Source: Avena insularis | Taxonomy: Eukaryota; Streptophyta; Magnoliopsida; Poales; Poaceae | Length of the DNA stretch: 64,000 nt | Reading direction: 5' to 3' | NCBI GenBank assembly: GCA_023614405.1 | Contig: CM042687.1 | Span: 236,060,292 to 236,124,291 of the forward strand | In this document: piece after piece, positions 20,050 through 31,368 of the stretch | Layout: every line of letters begins with the position of its first letter | Numbering within the stretch: the stretch's first letter is position 1 | Position numbers and translations under genes: made by a program | Notes under the pieces: model-generated | Database searches by the model: none | Told to the model about the DNA's origin: nothing | The model's input: the letters and a program-made list of their open reading frames with translations, nothing else

Positions 20050-21622
20050 TGATGGTGCACTAGCTAAACGCAGAGTTTTATTGGAAGACTCCGAGAGGAA
20101 GGTGTGATGAGCACAGGATCAAGTTTTCCCTCAGTAAGAAACCAAGGTTATCGAACCAGTAGGAGGAAGGAAACGACCCAAAGGTGTTGCTAGAAACTTG
20201 GAAACCTGCATAGCACAAACTCAAGACTTTGCCCCAACGAACATTGATGTGTTCAATCTCACCATTTTGCTGAAAACAAAGGATTAACTATATGGTGTGG
20301 AAGGTAATAGTGGTTTGCAGAAAGTAAACAGTTACAGTGGAAGATGTATCAATGGTAAAGATTGGACCACGGTCCATAGTACACTAGAGGTGTTCTCCTT
20401 AAGATATGCGAACATAGAATGCTGGGTAAACAAATTACAGCAGGGCAATTGATAGGACTGAGCAAGGCATAACAATGCAATACTAGACATTCATGATCCT
20501 ATGATATTCTATTGGGAAATACAACAAGATATATAGACCGCCATCCAACTGCATCTATGACTAGTAATCCACCTTTAGGTTATCATCCGAACCCCCTCTA
20601 GTATTAAGTTGCAAGCAACGGATAACTGCTTTAAGCAAAGTGTTAAGGTAAACAATCGACTTATTCCATGAACAAGAGACCGTTGTTTTCTCCCTAGTAG
20701 CAATAGCACATCTACAACCTTAGAGATTTTTGTCACTTCCCTTAGATTAAATAGAGGCATGCACCGACTATCGAGCATAAATACTCCCTCCTGGAGTCAC
20801 TAGCATCTACTCGGCCAAGATAACTACGAGAAACAGAGAGCATGCAAGATATCAAACAACAAAGACATGACAGAATCAATAAGACAAAAGCATTAATCAA
20901 TTTGACATAGTAATCTCAATATCCATCAGATCCCCACAAACATAACATGCATGAATACAAATAGAGATGATCTTGATCATGAAATGGAGCTCACAAGATC
21001 TAAACAGGAAGCACAAAGGAGGACATACAACCATCTAGCTACTACATGGACCCGTAGTACAAGGTGGAACTACTCACGCTTCATACCGGAGGCTGGCATG
21101 ATGATGAAGAAGGCCTCCAGGATGATCTCCCCTTCGGCAGGGTGCCGAGAAGAGCTTTAGATCCCCCCGATCTAGGGACGATGGTGGCGGTGACTATGAA
21201 CTGTTTTGTGGAAGATTGATCAGGTCCTTAGGGTTTTGGTATTAGGGGCTTCTTATAGGCGAAGAGGCGAGGCAGGGAGCACACATGGTGGCCGCAACCC
21301 CCCAGGCGCGGGCTGGGCCCAGCCGTGCGGCCAGGGGGTGTGGCCCCCTGGTGGCTCTTCTCCGTCTCGTCTTCTGGCTCCGTGTTCCCCTCGGTAAAAT
21401 ATTGACTTTGGCTTTTGTCCCATCCAATTCCAAGAATATTGATTTTTTGCCTTTTCTAGAACCAAAAACAGAAGAAACAGACAACTGGCACTGTGGCAAC
21501 TTGGTAATAGGTTAATCCAGAAAAACCTATAAAAACACCTCAAAGTAAAGACAAATCACAGAAAAGTAGATAATAAACAAGCATGGAGCATCAAAAACTA
21601 TAGATACGTTTACGACGTATCA
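20050..21622 (-). repeat. 5' LTR of element B (1,573 bp)
   Basis: In element sense it begins TGATACGTCGTAAACGTATC (21622) and ends ...GTGCACCATCA (20050). It has a TATAAG promoter box at 21252-21257 (minus), a GC-rich stretch at 21265-21370 upstream of it, and the LTR hairpin at 21134-21148 about 100 nt downstream of the TATA box. Confidence 0.88.
21134..21148 (-). other. LTR hairpin, element B copy
   Basis: Element sense TCGGCA-CCC-TGCCGA, six perfect pairs. The outer pair is T-A where the other LTRs have C-G. Confidence 0.6.
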
Positions 21623-21627
21623 GCCCT
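21623..21627 (+). repeat. Target-site duplication of element B, right copy (GCCCT)
   Basis: Matches 16683-16687. It directly follows the LTR terminus ...CGTATCA. Confidence 0.9.
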
Positions 21628-21737
21628 CTTATGACCACTCTGTGCACTACACAGGGGCTTCCTCAAGCACGTACCAGGATGAAGGCACCTCTTCATCACA
21701 CTATGGATACGCTCCTTCATGGTCAGGCTGGGATTGA
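21628..21737 (+). pseudogene. Athila-type ORF1, C-terminal part, element H
   Basis: When the B insertion and one TSD copy are set aside, the frame left at 16687 continues here without a break: a Tyr/Ser/His-rich tail (YDHSVHYTGASSSTYQDEG) ending GWD and TGA at 21735-21737. A C-terminal aromatic, Ser-rich tail just before a CCTAAGCTTGGGGGAGG motif is typical for this element group. This segment shows the ORF was still continuous at the 3' end when B inserted. Confidence 0.75.
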
Positions 21738-23988
21738 GACCCACTTAGGCCTAAAGCCTAAGCTTGGGGGAGGTACACCAACATCACACTCATCTATATA
21801 TCATGTTTTGTTGGTTCTTTGTATATCCATGTTTTGCTTTATTTTTGGTTTTTGTTTCTGCTTTCTCAACACACAAAAAAACCAAAAATATTTTTGTAGT
21901 TTCTCTTGGTTTGTTTCTTTGCTTTTCAGCTTTGGTTTTCCTTAAGAAAAATCCAAAAAGATTTTGCTTTGTTTGTTTTTGCTTTGTGTGTTTGCTTTAA
22001 AAATCAAAAACATCAAAAATATTTGTTGTTCTTTTTTTTGTTTTTTTGAAGTTCGTTGCAGGGTTCAGCGGGCCTTAGTGTATTTATGGTTTCATGTATT
22101 ATTCCAACCACACATGTGAAGGGCAATAATGAAGATTAATGACAACTTGAGGGGTGGTAAGAGGCTGGTAACGAACTCTATTTGTTTTCATTTTTGTACA
22201 TATACTCACCATTGTGGGCATGCATAGTCTGTTAATGTAAGGTGTATGTTATTTATGGATGCTTAGTAGTTCTTGCTCTCTTCTGATTAGCTCCAGCTGG
22301 CTAAGAGTTTGTAGCGTGTCATATGAATGTTTGCTTGCATTGTTCTATTCATAAATTGGTATGATATTGTGCTATCCTCCTCTGAATGTTTCATTTGAAT
22401 CGATTTGGCACATGCTAAAGCATTCATATGACTGGACCAAAGTCAGTTAAGCCTCGATGATTTATTTTGCCTCAAAGTTCTTTTATCACTTTTATGCCAT
22501 AATAAGTCCTGTTTTGTTGCAAGCATGATTATGATAGTTATTGCTCTCTCGTTTATCGCTCCCAATATATTGCTAGCGTTCACTTTCACTGAGTATGAGC
22601 TATACTTGTGTTTCCAACTCCCCAAAACCAATATTGTCAAAAGTGTCCACCATACCTACGTACTAGCATTATTTGCTATTCTGTGCATATTTATTATGCC
22701 TTGTTTTCTTTCAAATAAATTGTTTGCTTGTTATGAGAAAGCTGGTTAGTAAAGCTCTCACGAACTTGATGGTACACTTTATTTCTTGCACTTAATAAAC
22801 CTGAACGATTATGACTGTCCATGAAAGTTATATGCTTGCAAATTATAGGATGGGAGTTAGCAGAACCGTGTTGTCACGGGGAACGCTTTCAACACCTGTA
22901 AATATATACCCAGTTGATATCATGCTCTTTTGTTTACGGATGTCGTCAATGTGAAATAAAAGGGGAGCTTGTAAGTCCATGGAGTTATGTATATGTGTTA
23001 GAGAAACGCCTGAGACGCTAGCCTAAGACATGCCTAATCATGGTGGAAACTTGCAACATAACCATAATGAGAAATCTATGAAGATTTTTATTATAAAAAA
23101 GAGAGACATATTGAAAAGAGGAAAGAGAGAAAAAACACATTTTCCCATGGTAAATAAGAAGATTGCTGAGATGCTCATTGTCGGCTTGCCTTGTTATTTT
23201 GATTATGGGATAGCTCATGTATCATGTGCAAGGAGTACCCCGTTGGCGGTTCTCTATGATACACATGTATTTACTATGACAAGAACTTACCGGTAACTAA
23301 AGTTGAGTAGCATGAGGAGCGTCCCTTGTACTCAAGGGACATGAGATTTCCAGTTTATGGTCTGGCAAGCATATAACTCATTTTGGACCTCACTTTCACC
23401 TTAACCATCTAAAGATGCCAATGATAGGGGAAATGAGAGCTCAAAGCTAATGAGTACCATACTTTCAGCATTTGGAAGCCTTTCAAACTTTTCAAAACCT
23501 TTTTCACTTCCTTGTTGAGTCACCACTTATTTTATGAGCACTTTATTGAGAGCATAGTTGTCATTCTTAGTGTAATGTGCTTGTCTCAAAACTTGGTTAA
23601 TTATGTCATGACTTTGATGCTTGTATCTCTGATATCTTTACTTCTAGTCTTCACTTGAACTTCAGAGGTGCCTTGGCATTTATGTTTGCTCCACCATAAA
23701 AGGCAAGTGAGGTACCACTCTATCATACCTTTTTTATGAGCATTGCAATGTTGCTTATGTTTATGTTTCATGCTACTTATTATTATTAAGTTATAATCTC
23801 TTCATAGATTGCAATGACTATTGAGTAGACTTAGTTGCATACTCCTTATTAGGAATTGTCTAAGTATCTACTCCTGTGCTGAGAATATTTACATCATATG
23901 AAGCAAATGTGTTTATGAAAGTTTTTTATCGCACTCAATTTTCAACTGAATTGCTTGAGGACAAGCAATAAGGTAAGATTGGGGGAGT
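21738..23988 (+). other. 3' non-coding region of element H with polypurine tract
   Basis: Begins with AAGCTTGGGGGAGG (about 21759-21772), then a T-rich tract (21790-22060). From about 22740 to 23340 it is clearly similar to element D (52140-52760) and to the reverse complement in B. It ends with GTAAGATTGGGGGAGT, the polypurine tract abutting the LTR. No credible ORF. Confidence 0.7.
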
Positions 23989-25373
23989 TGATACATCCAA
24001 AACGTATCTACTTTCTCCAACACTTTTGCTATTGTTTCTCCTCTAAACTTGTGTGATTTGGATACACCTAACACGGACTGACACTGTTTTTAGCAGAATT
24101 GCCTTGGTGTCTAGTTTTTGTGCAGAAAATCAACTATCAGGAAAAATCCCGGAAAATATGCCAAAAATCCTATTTCACCAGAAGACTCATGGAGCCAGAA
24201 GACGAGACGGAGTGGGGCTCCGAGGGGCCTACACCCCTGGCCGCGCGGGCCAAGCCTGGCCGCGCCTGGGGGGTGGCCTCCTCGGGCACCCCCTCAGCCT
24301 CCCTCTTCGCCTATAAGTTTCCTCTTGACCTAAAAACTCAGGGGGTTTGATAATTTTCTATAGGCGAGATCCACTCGCTGCCACCACTAGAAACCGTGAT
24401 TCAGAATCAGAAACTCCGTTCTGGCACCCTGCCGTGATGGGAAATTTGGAGGGGATCATCGGCATCATCATCACCGACGCCTCTCCATCGACCATCCATG
24501 TTTCCCCCATCCATGAGTGAGTAATCCCCCACTATAGGGTATGGGGATGGTAGGGATTGGATGAGTTCTATCATGTAATCGAATAAGATTGTTAGGGCAT
24601 GGTGCCTAGTATCTCTATTAGTGCTATTTGACTTTGTTGCAACTTTTTGTGCTTAATTCTTGTCACTAGGGCCCAAGTGCCATGATCTTAGATCTGAACA
24701 TGTTATTGATTCATGATGATAGTATTGTTTATGGTCTTATCTACAAGTTGTGTACACATATTATTGTCCGAAACCAAAGGCCCCGAAGTGACAGAAATTG
24801 GGACAACCCGAGGGGATGGATGTGATATGAGGATCATATGTGTATATGGAGTGTTAATACTTTGCTACGGTGCTCTATTAAAAGGAGTACCTTAATTGCC
24901 GGTGGATTCTCTTGAGGCCCCGCTGCAATGGGATGGCAGGACAAAAGATGTTGTGCAAGTTCTGATTGTGAGCACGTATGACTATATATGGAACACATTC
25001 CTATGATTGTTTAGTACTTGGATGCTTTATCTTATTTATCTGCAAATGCCTTAGATCTTGAAGTTACATGAATAGTCTCATCCATGCAACACCCGTCCAT
25101 CCATCCATATGCCTACTGCACTCATATCCTACTGTTTGGTACTATTGTTACTATTTCTTTTGTTCTACTGCTACTATTACTTTGCTATTGCTACTACAAA
25201 ACTATTGCTACTAATAAACCACTGTGAGCAAGACTATTTTCCAGGTGCAGCTGAATTGAAAACTCAATTGTTAAGGCTTATAAGTATTCTTTGTCTCCCC
25301 TTGTGTCGAATCAATAAATTGGGTAATACTACCCTCGAAGACCGTTGCGATCCCCTATACTTGTGGGTCATCA
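23989..25373 (+). repeat. 3' LTR of element H (1,385 bp)
   Basis: Starts TGATACATCCAAAACGTATC after the polypurine tract and ends ...TTGTGGGTCATCA. It has a TATAAG box at 24312-24317, GC-rich DNA just upstream (24180-24310) and a hairpin TGGCA-CCC-TGCCG at 24422-24434. The 3' part contains CCATCCATCC and CTACTATTACT-type low-complexity tracts (25080-25220). Confidence 0.85.
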
Positions 25374-26919
25374 CGGTCTTGATCCTACGGTCGAAGTTCA
25401 AAGTTATCAGTACACTATATAGTGGTATGGTACTGTAAGAGATAAGACAAGATCAAGTTAAGATAAGAAGTACTGCTGCGAATGGCCGATCTTTTGAATA
25501 ACCTTTCCTCCCGATGTTTGGGAAGAAAGTGAAAATTTTGAAACCGGAAAGGTTTGATATTTTTTGCCGCCAAGGACCAAAGTGGAAACTCACACCTACA
25601 ACATTGTTTGGTAAAATAAGATGCACCCATATACCTCCGAAGTTACCTTCAAGATCAATCTACCGCGCTTACTTGTAGCTTAGGTTTGACCTAGTTTTGA
25701 GAAATCGTCAAGAAATACTACTGTGAAGTGTGTGAGGTTAGCTAGGAAGCTTGAAGAATGGAATTATATAAGAAATCGTGGTCCACTTTGTGTGATAATT
25801 GGGGAGGATGCATTTTCTTCTAACTATGGCAGGTCATGTAGGAGCGAGGTGCTTCAGTTAACACGATCGATGGAAGTACTAGTTACATCAAGGACCTCGT
25901 AAAAAATGAAAATTACATCCAAGTCCATGCATTTAGCAAAAGGTCCCTGAAATTAAGCAATGGAGTGTGTTTTGAGGTTCGCGCATACTAGCGTTCGTTG
26001 TGCCAAAGACTATCAGTATAATCTTCTAGATGTTAAGAATGTAAAAGAAGATCCAATGGCTAGCAATGTTTGGAGTTGCCAGTCTTGATCCAACGGTCAA
26101 TGTTTAAAGTTATCCGTACACTATACTATGGTGGTATGGTATTCTAAGAGATAAGACAAGATAAATATAAGATAATAAGTACTACTACGAATGGCCAGTC
26201 TTTTGAGTACCTCTCCCTCCCAATGTTTGGGAAGGGTGAAAATTTTGAAACGGGAACAGTTTAAATTTTTTTGGACGCCAAGGTCCAAAGTGGTTTCCTT
26301 CCTATGTACTCTACTACTCCTCCTACTCCACACCAACGTGGCTGCCGAACACGCTAGAGAACAGAGCCGCCGTACCAAGGCACACATGCACAACGCCACA
26401 CTATGGATGAGGGAGAGATCAGCCGGGCCGGTGCGCGAGGAGAGACGGGTGGAGAGATGAGAGGAAGTGAAGGAGAGAGAAAACACACATTTTTTGGGTG
26501 CATAGGTCCTGAAATTTACTACTAGTAATAGAGTGTACACTCTAAGGCGGCAGGAGTACTTTGTGTCAGGAAATCCATCATAACTATGATCTGACATCGA
26601 ACTGCCTTCAAATCCTCCTCTTCGCTGCTCTCATGTTGCCTCTGTTTTTTTAAAGGCCCGCGCTGCCTCCCTTTTGTTCTCTTACTTGTGTATCTCAAGT
26701 TTGAGCAAATTTCGTTAAATTGTAAAGATGCAAAAGCTTAGCAAAAGTTAAACCTTTTGTCCAAACTCTTTGTGGTGCACGTGCGTCGACCTGCCTTATC
26801 GTTCCATTTAACACCCTGCGACTATCAACACGCTGGTTCAAAAGTGAGGACCTTTTGTGTGTGTATGTGTGTGTGTGTTTGTGTGAAGAAAGTGTCGTAG
26901 TACAAAGGGCATGGCTCAC
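25374..26919 (+). repeat. Complex tandem-repeat block, segment 1
   Basis: Not an LTR element and no ORF of note. It has a B-type unit (anchor GTCTTGATCC...TCGAAGTTCAAAG at 25377, anchor GGCCGATCTTTTGAATAACC at about 25482, AGCGAGGTGCTTCAGTTAAC at about 25842) and a C-type unit (26082-26919) that is GC-rich around 26330-26460. The same order recurs from 35560 and 45390. A GT microsatellite lies at about 26857-26886. The block is cut at 26919 by element C. Confidence 0.7.
26915..26919 (+). repeat. Target-site duplication of element C, left copy (CTCAC)
   Basis: Repeated at 32783-32787. The undisturbed equivalent near 36928 reads through without an insert. Confidence 0.88.
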
Positions 26920-28315
26920 TAATACATCGTAAACATATCTATAATTTTTTATGTTCCATGCTTGTTTAGCATCAACTTTGCTTTGTTTTGTCTACACTTT
27001 GAGGTATTTTTATACACTTTCTGGAACTAACCTATTGACAAGATGACGCGGTGCTAGTTGCCTATTTTTTGCTGTTTTTGGTTTCAGAACAGTTAAAAAA
27101 TGAATATTCTCGAAATTGGATGGGATAAAAGCCAATCTGCCTATTTTTTTCCCGAGCAATACGGAAACGTGAAGCAGAGACGGAGGAGGACACCAAGGCG
27201 GCCACACCCTATGGTGGCGCGGGTAGCCCCTGGTGGCGCCACCAGGGTCTGGGCCCCTGGCCCTCCACTAACCTTGCCTCTTCGCCTATAAGAAGCCGCT
27301 GATGCAGAAATCCTAAAACATCTGGGAGAAAGCCACCAAAAGTTCCGCAGCACTGCCGCCACGGAAGAGGAGATTCGGGGGACAGAAGTCTCTGTTCCAG
27401 CACCCTGCCGGGATGATGAATTGCCCCCGGAGCTATCTCCATCGATCTCCACCACCATCTCCATCATCGTTGCTGATTCCCATGATGAGGAGGGAGTAGT
27501 TATTCCTCAAGGCTAAGGGCTCTACCGGTAGCTATGTGTTCATCTATATCTCTATGCATGATCATATTGTGGTCATGAGCTTTGTAATCAAGTAGATCTA
27601 TTCTGCTACTCAAGTGCTTTAATAGATCTATGCTTTTCCCCACATGTGTGAAAGTGGCACTTAGGCTATAGATTACATAAATACTTATCATGAGTTATAT
27701 TTGGAGTTGGATGTCTCTATGAAATCGTGGTGTTTGAAGGAACCATCTAGCACTCAAGGTGACAATGTGGGGTTATCTAGATGGGGAAAGCGAACTTTGA
27801 GGTGTGATTTTGTAGCCCTACCGTGGATTAGAGTGTCCAACCGGGGAGTAGTTCAGAGTAGTCTCATGAAGAGAAGATATTTATATGATAGTGTTCACTA
27901 GTGAAAGTATGATCCCTAGGCCTTGTTTCTAAGCATTGAAACACCGTTTGCAACTAGATCTATTACATGTTTGCTTGCTGCCATCTTTATTTCAGATTGC
28001 CTTTAGTCTTTTCCTCCCATCAAGCTCTTTTCTGGCACTGTTGTCTTATAATCATCCGTCCCACTTGTATTTTACTATCTCTTCGTCGAACTAGTGCACC
28101 TATACACCTGAAAAGTGTATTGGGTGTGTTGGGGACACAAGATACTTCTCGTATCTTGATTGCAGGGTTGTTTGAGAGGGATACCTTTGGCCACTTCCTC
28201 CCTGAGTTCCATAAACCTTGGGTAATCCACTTAAGGGAAACTTGCTGTTGTTCTACAAACCTATGCACTTGGAGGCCCAACAACTCTCTACAAGAATAGA
28301 AGTACGGACACATCA
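26920..28315 (+). repeat. 5' LTR of element C (1,396 bp)
   Basis: Begins TAATACATCGTAAACATATC; the terminal TG has become TA and CpGs near the end are lost, compared with the 3' LTR start TGATACGTCGTAAATG. Ends ...GGACACATCA. TATAAG at 27287-27292; hairpin CCAGCA-CCC-TGCCGG at 27397-27411. It lacks a ~19-bp segment present in the 3' LTR (32104-32122). Confidence 0.88.
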
Positions 28316-28470
28316 AGCTATTTTCTGGCACCGTTGCCGGGGATCTACATGACAGCTTCAATCTTTTCCTCCCCGTGAAAAGCTCTTTTCCGACGTTGTT
28401 GCCGAGGAGGTAAGGTAAAAGGTACTCACATCCTATGGCTACTAAGCTATCTTCTAGTACTGTTGCTGGT
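28316..28470 (+). other. Primer binding site of element C and two further PBS-like copies
   Basis: The first copy, TTCTGGCACCGTTGCCGGGG (about 28324-28343), is the primer site. Imperfect copies with the same AAGCT-TTTTC lead follow at about 28379 (CCGACGTTGTTGCCGAGG) and about 28446 (TCTAGTACTGTTGCTGGTG), giving a spacing of about 63 nt. A further related copy lies inside the LTR at about 28019. Element D has the same arrangement. Confidence 0.65.
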
Positions 28471-28691
28471 GTGTGAGTGCTCGAAGGTATTTTCTTTATG
28501 TTCTGCCATTTTATCTTTTTGTTTCTTGTTTTCACTAGTTAGGCTTAATGAAAAACAAAAAAAATAGAGAGCTTTATAGTATTTATCTTGAGTTAGGACA
28601 TGAAGTGTTTGAAGAGAAAATTAAAAAACCATGGAACTTTATTTGCATGATAATAGCAATGTTATTAGTATGAGTTCTTTGAACACAATTA
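28471..28691 (+). other. gag-region remnant of element C
   Basis: Starts as in element D with an ATG in the same context (about 28549) and short tracts similar to D's gag start. The frame soon closes. Only the first part of the D gag region is present before the deletion junction near 28780-28800. Confidence 0.5.
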
Positions 28692-29327
28692 TTGCTAATG
28701 CTATGGAAATGTCTAAGCTTGGGGAAGCTAGTTTTGATGAGCATGATATTTTTAGTCCCCCAAGCACGGAGGAGAAAAATTACTTTGATGATACTATACC
28801 TCCAATATGATGATTACAATGATGAATATGTTATTTTCAGTCCACCTACTATTGAGGTGAAAGTTAATTATGATTACAATATGCCTCCTATATTTGATGA
28901 CTATGGTGATGAGAATTATAATTATAGTTATTTTGTTGAATTTGCTCCCACTACACTTAATAAGAATGACTATGCTTATGTGGAGAGTAATAATTATTTT
29001 ATGCATGTGGCTCATGATAAGAATGTTTTATGTGATAGTTATATTGTTAATTTTATTCATGATGCTACTGAAAGTTATTATGAGAGAGGGAAACATGGTT
29101 TTATGCATCTCAACAATATTAAGTTTCCCCTCTTTATGTTGAAATTTTTGAAGTTGCACTTGTTTTGCTTTCCTATGCTTGTTGCTTTGTGCTTTCATGA
29201 CTTGTTTCTTTACAAGATTATTTTTCATAGGAAGTGGGTTATACTTAACTGTGTTTTGAATTTTCTTCTTGATGCTCTCTTTTACTCCAATTCATATTTC
29301 TTATGTGAGCATCTTCTCAAACTATGA
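28692..29327 (+). CDS. Conserved late ORF of element C: acidic Tyr/Asn/Asp-rich region plus hydrophobic C-terminus
   Basis: 211 codons. After an unrelated first ~38 residues (an artefact of the deletion junction), the protein matches element D's ORF at 49823-50539: DYNDEYVIFSPPTIEVKVNY, NDYAYVESNNYFMHVAHDKN, then IHDATESYYERGKHGFMHLN and a hydrophobic stretch (FPLFMLKFLKLHLFCFPMLV) with further aliphatic/aromatic segments up to HLLKL. The hydrophobic part could form two or three membrane helices. In Athila elements extra, partly env-like ORFs sit in the 3' region. An env-like role is possible but unproven. The frame has stayed open although the gag part is destroyed. Confidence 0.5.
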   Translation: MLMLWKCLSLGKLVLMSMIFLVPQARRRKITLMILYLQYDDYNDEYVIFSPPTIEVKVNYDYNMPPIFDDYGDENYNYSYFVEFAPTTLNKNDYAYVESNNYFMHVAHDKNVLCDSYIVNFIHDATESYYERGKHGFMHLNNIKFPLFMLKFLKLHLFCFPMLVALCFHDLFLYKIIFHRKWVILNCVLNFLLDALFYSNSYFLCEHLLKL

Positions 29328-31368
29328 AGCCTAACTTAAAGGCGTTAAACAAAAGTACTTCTTGGGAGATAACCCAATAGTTTTATTGAGTCTTGGAAGT
29401 TATTACTTCTGTAATAACCTCTCCTTATCCTTTTTGTGTGATTTTTGTGCCAATAATAACCTTTAATGAGATGGAAGTAAGATTTGGGGAAGTTGCTGTT
29501 CCAAAACAGATTTTTGTGCTTCACTGTAAAAATTCATGAAAAATCTCTGTATGTTGGATTGAGCTGTAATTTTCCAAATTAATCCCCTAGGTTGTTATAT
29601 AACTTTAGTTATTTCAACACCTTTTGATTTGAGAAACAATAGGTTTTCAAAAAAATCGGTTTTTACCTGCTGGTCTGTTTTGACAGATTTCTGCCATTAT
29701 TTGCGGTTCCTCTTATCGATTTCTTTTTGACTTCTGTTTGGTAAATTGATATTTTTAAAGGACTTTATTCAGTATCATGTGTTCTTAATGGAAGTTTTGC
29801 TATGTTGAAACTAAAACCACAGGCTTATTATCTTGAATGCACTAATGTTGCTAATGAAGATTGTGTGAAGTTTTGTATGAAGGAAATTTTTAGGTGTAGG
29901 GGAAGAATGATGTAATGAGATGAAGAATGGACAAAAGCTCAAGCTTGGGGATGCCACCTGTGTCACCCCAAGAAATATTCAAGAGGTACAAGCGTCAAAG
30001 CAAGGGGATGCCCAAGAAATCTCCTTCTTCATCAATAAAAATCTCATGTCTCTTTCTAGACACTTTATTTTTTTTGCTTCATGCACTATTGTGTTGTTTT
30101 TGGAGCGTCCTTGTTTTTGTTTTTAGTTTTATTTTCCTTGTTTTGCTGCAATAAGTTGGTTGGATCACAACACACTTCTTTTGGAGAGAGACACACTCTA
30201 TTTTCATTGCCTAGAACACTCTAGTTTTCATTCTTATTGTTTTGTGAGTGTTCTCTTTTGCTAGCACCGTGTTTAGCCTTAGTTTTATTATGCTTTTTGC
30301 TTAGAACTTTTTAGTTCTTCATTGTCGATTTGTGAGACTTGCTCGCTGATATTTATAGATTATTATCTATGTGAGTTGTTTCAAATAAGTCGATTTGTGT
30401 TGGAAAAGAGTAGGAAGCTTCATGCTTATAGTGGTACAAAAGTGAGCTTGCTTTGACTATGGCTTAGACTATGGAAAGAAGAGAAAAAAGCACCATTTTC
30501 CCATGGAAAATAAGACGATTGCTGAGATGCTCATTGTTTGTTGCCTTGTCATTTTGATATGGGATAGATCCTATATCATGGGGCAAGGGGTACCACATTG
30601 GCGGTTCTCTATGATACATATGTATTTACTATGACAAGAACTTACATGTAACTAAAGTTGAGTAGCATGAGGAACGACCCTCGTACTCAAGGGACATGAG
30701 ATTGCCAACGTATACGTTGTCAAACATATACTCCATACTTTGTTTACTTTAACCTTAATCATTTCAATATGCTTATGATAGGGGCAATGAGAGCTGAAAG
30801 CTAACAAGTACCATAATTTTTGGAAGCTCTTTATGAAACTTGAAATCCCTGCTTCCCTTTGAAGGGCATTTCTTCCACTTTTATATTGAGTCTCCACTTT
30901 TTATCCTTAGGCACCAACTAAGAGAGCATAGTTGTCATTCTAAGTTCTATGTGCATTGTCCCAAAACTTATTGACTGATTCATAATGTTGATATTGCTTG
31001 TTCTTGAACTACTTGTATCTAGTCACCCTTATGAACTTTGAAGGTGCCCTATGCATTTATGTTTTGCTACTCCATGAGGGACAAGCTGAATGCCACTATG
31101 CTATGTTTTCTATATGTGAAACAAACAAACGTCTTTCAATGCATTGTTATTCATGATCTTTGTTTGTATCCTTTCATGTTTCAACATAGTTGCTTTGTCT
31201 TATTGTTAGAACTTCATCTTTCATGCTCATGTTTAGAGTACTTTGATCCCAGCTTTCAATGCTTGCAAATGATTTGATCAAGATTGTGATGGTGCATGTC
31301 ACCTCAAAAATTATTCTTTTTATCACTTACCTACTCGAGGATGAGCAGGAGTTAAGCTTGGGGATGCT
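29328..31368 (+). other. 3' non-coding region of element C
   Basis: Contains CTTGGGG...CCCCAAG (29944-29972), a decayed GGGGATGCC hairpin (30004-30024) with AATAAA just after it (about 30034), and the conserved 3' block from about 30490 (TTGGCGGTTCTCTATGATAC at about 30599). It ends GTTAAGCTTGGGGATGCT before the LTR. The ORFs here are not conserved. Confidence 0.65.

Larger units (their letters stand above)
16688..21622 (-). mobile_element. Element B: Athila-like non-autonomous LTR element inserted in element H
   Basis: Minus orientation. It has a full 5' LTR (20050-21622), a primer site (20025-20041), a broken ORF (19278-19817), a long 3' non-coding region (16864-19277) and a 176-bp remnant of the 3' LTR (16688-16863). 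A perfect 5-bp duplication flanks it. No pol. Removing it restores the reading phase of the surrounding ORF, so the insertion site is exact. Confidence 0.88.
15211..25373 (+). mobile_element. Element H: Athila-like LTR element, 5' truncated, interrupted by element B
   Basis: In order: a leader remnant (15211-15708), a broken ORF (15709-16687, resuming 21628-21737), about 2.2 kb of non-coding 3' region, a polypurine tract (GATTGGGGGAGT) and a complete 3' LTR (23989-25373). The 5' LTR is lost except possibly its GC-rich end at 15211-15310. No pol is seen, so it is either non-autonomous or deleted. The 3' region is related to those of elements B, C and D. Confidence 0.8.

Noticed and set aside
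21206..21543. Pro/Ala/Gly-rich ORFs in GC-rich LTR parts (also 24053-24350, 27141-27467, 62770-63015)
   Set aside because: They lie in the LTR promoter/leader GC islands, overlap in several frames and are not conserved.
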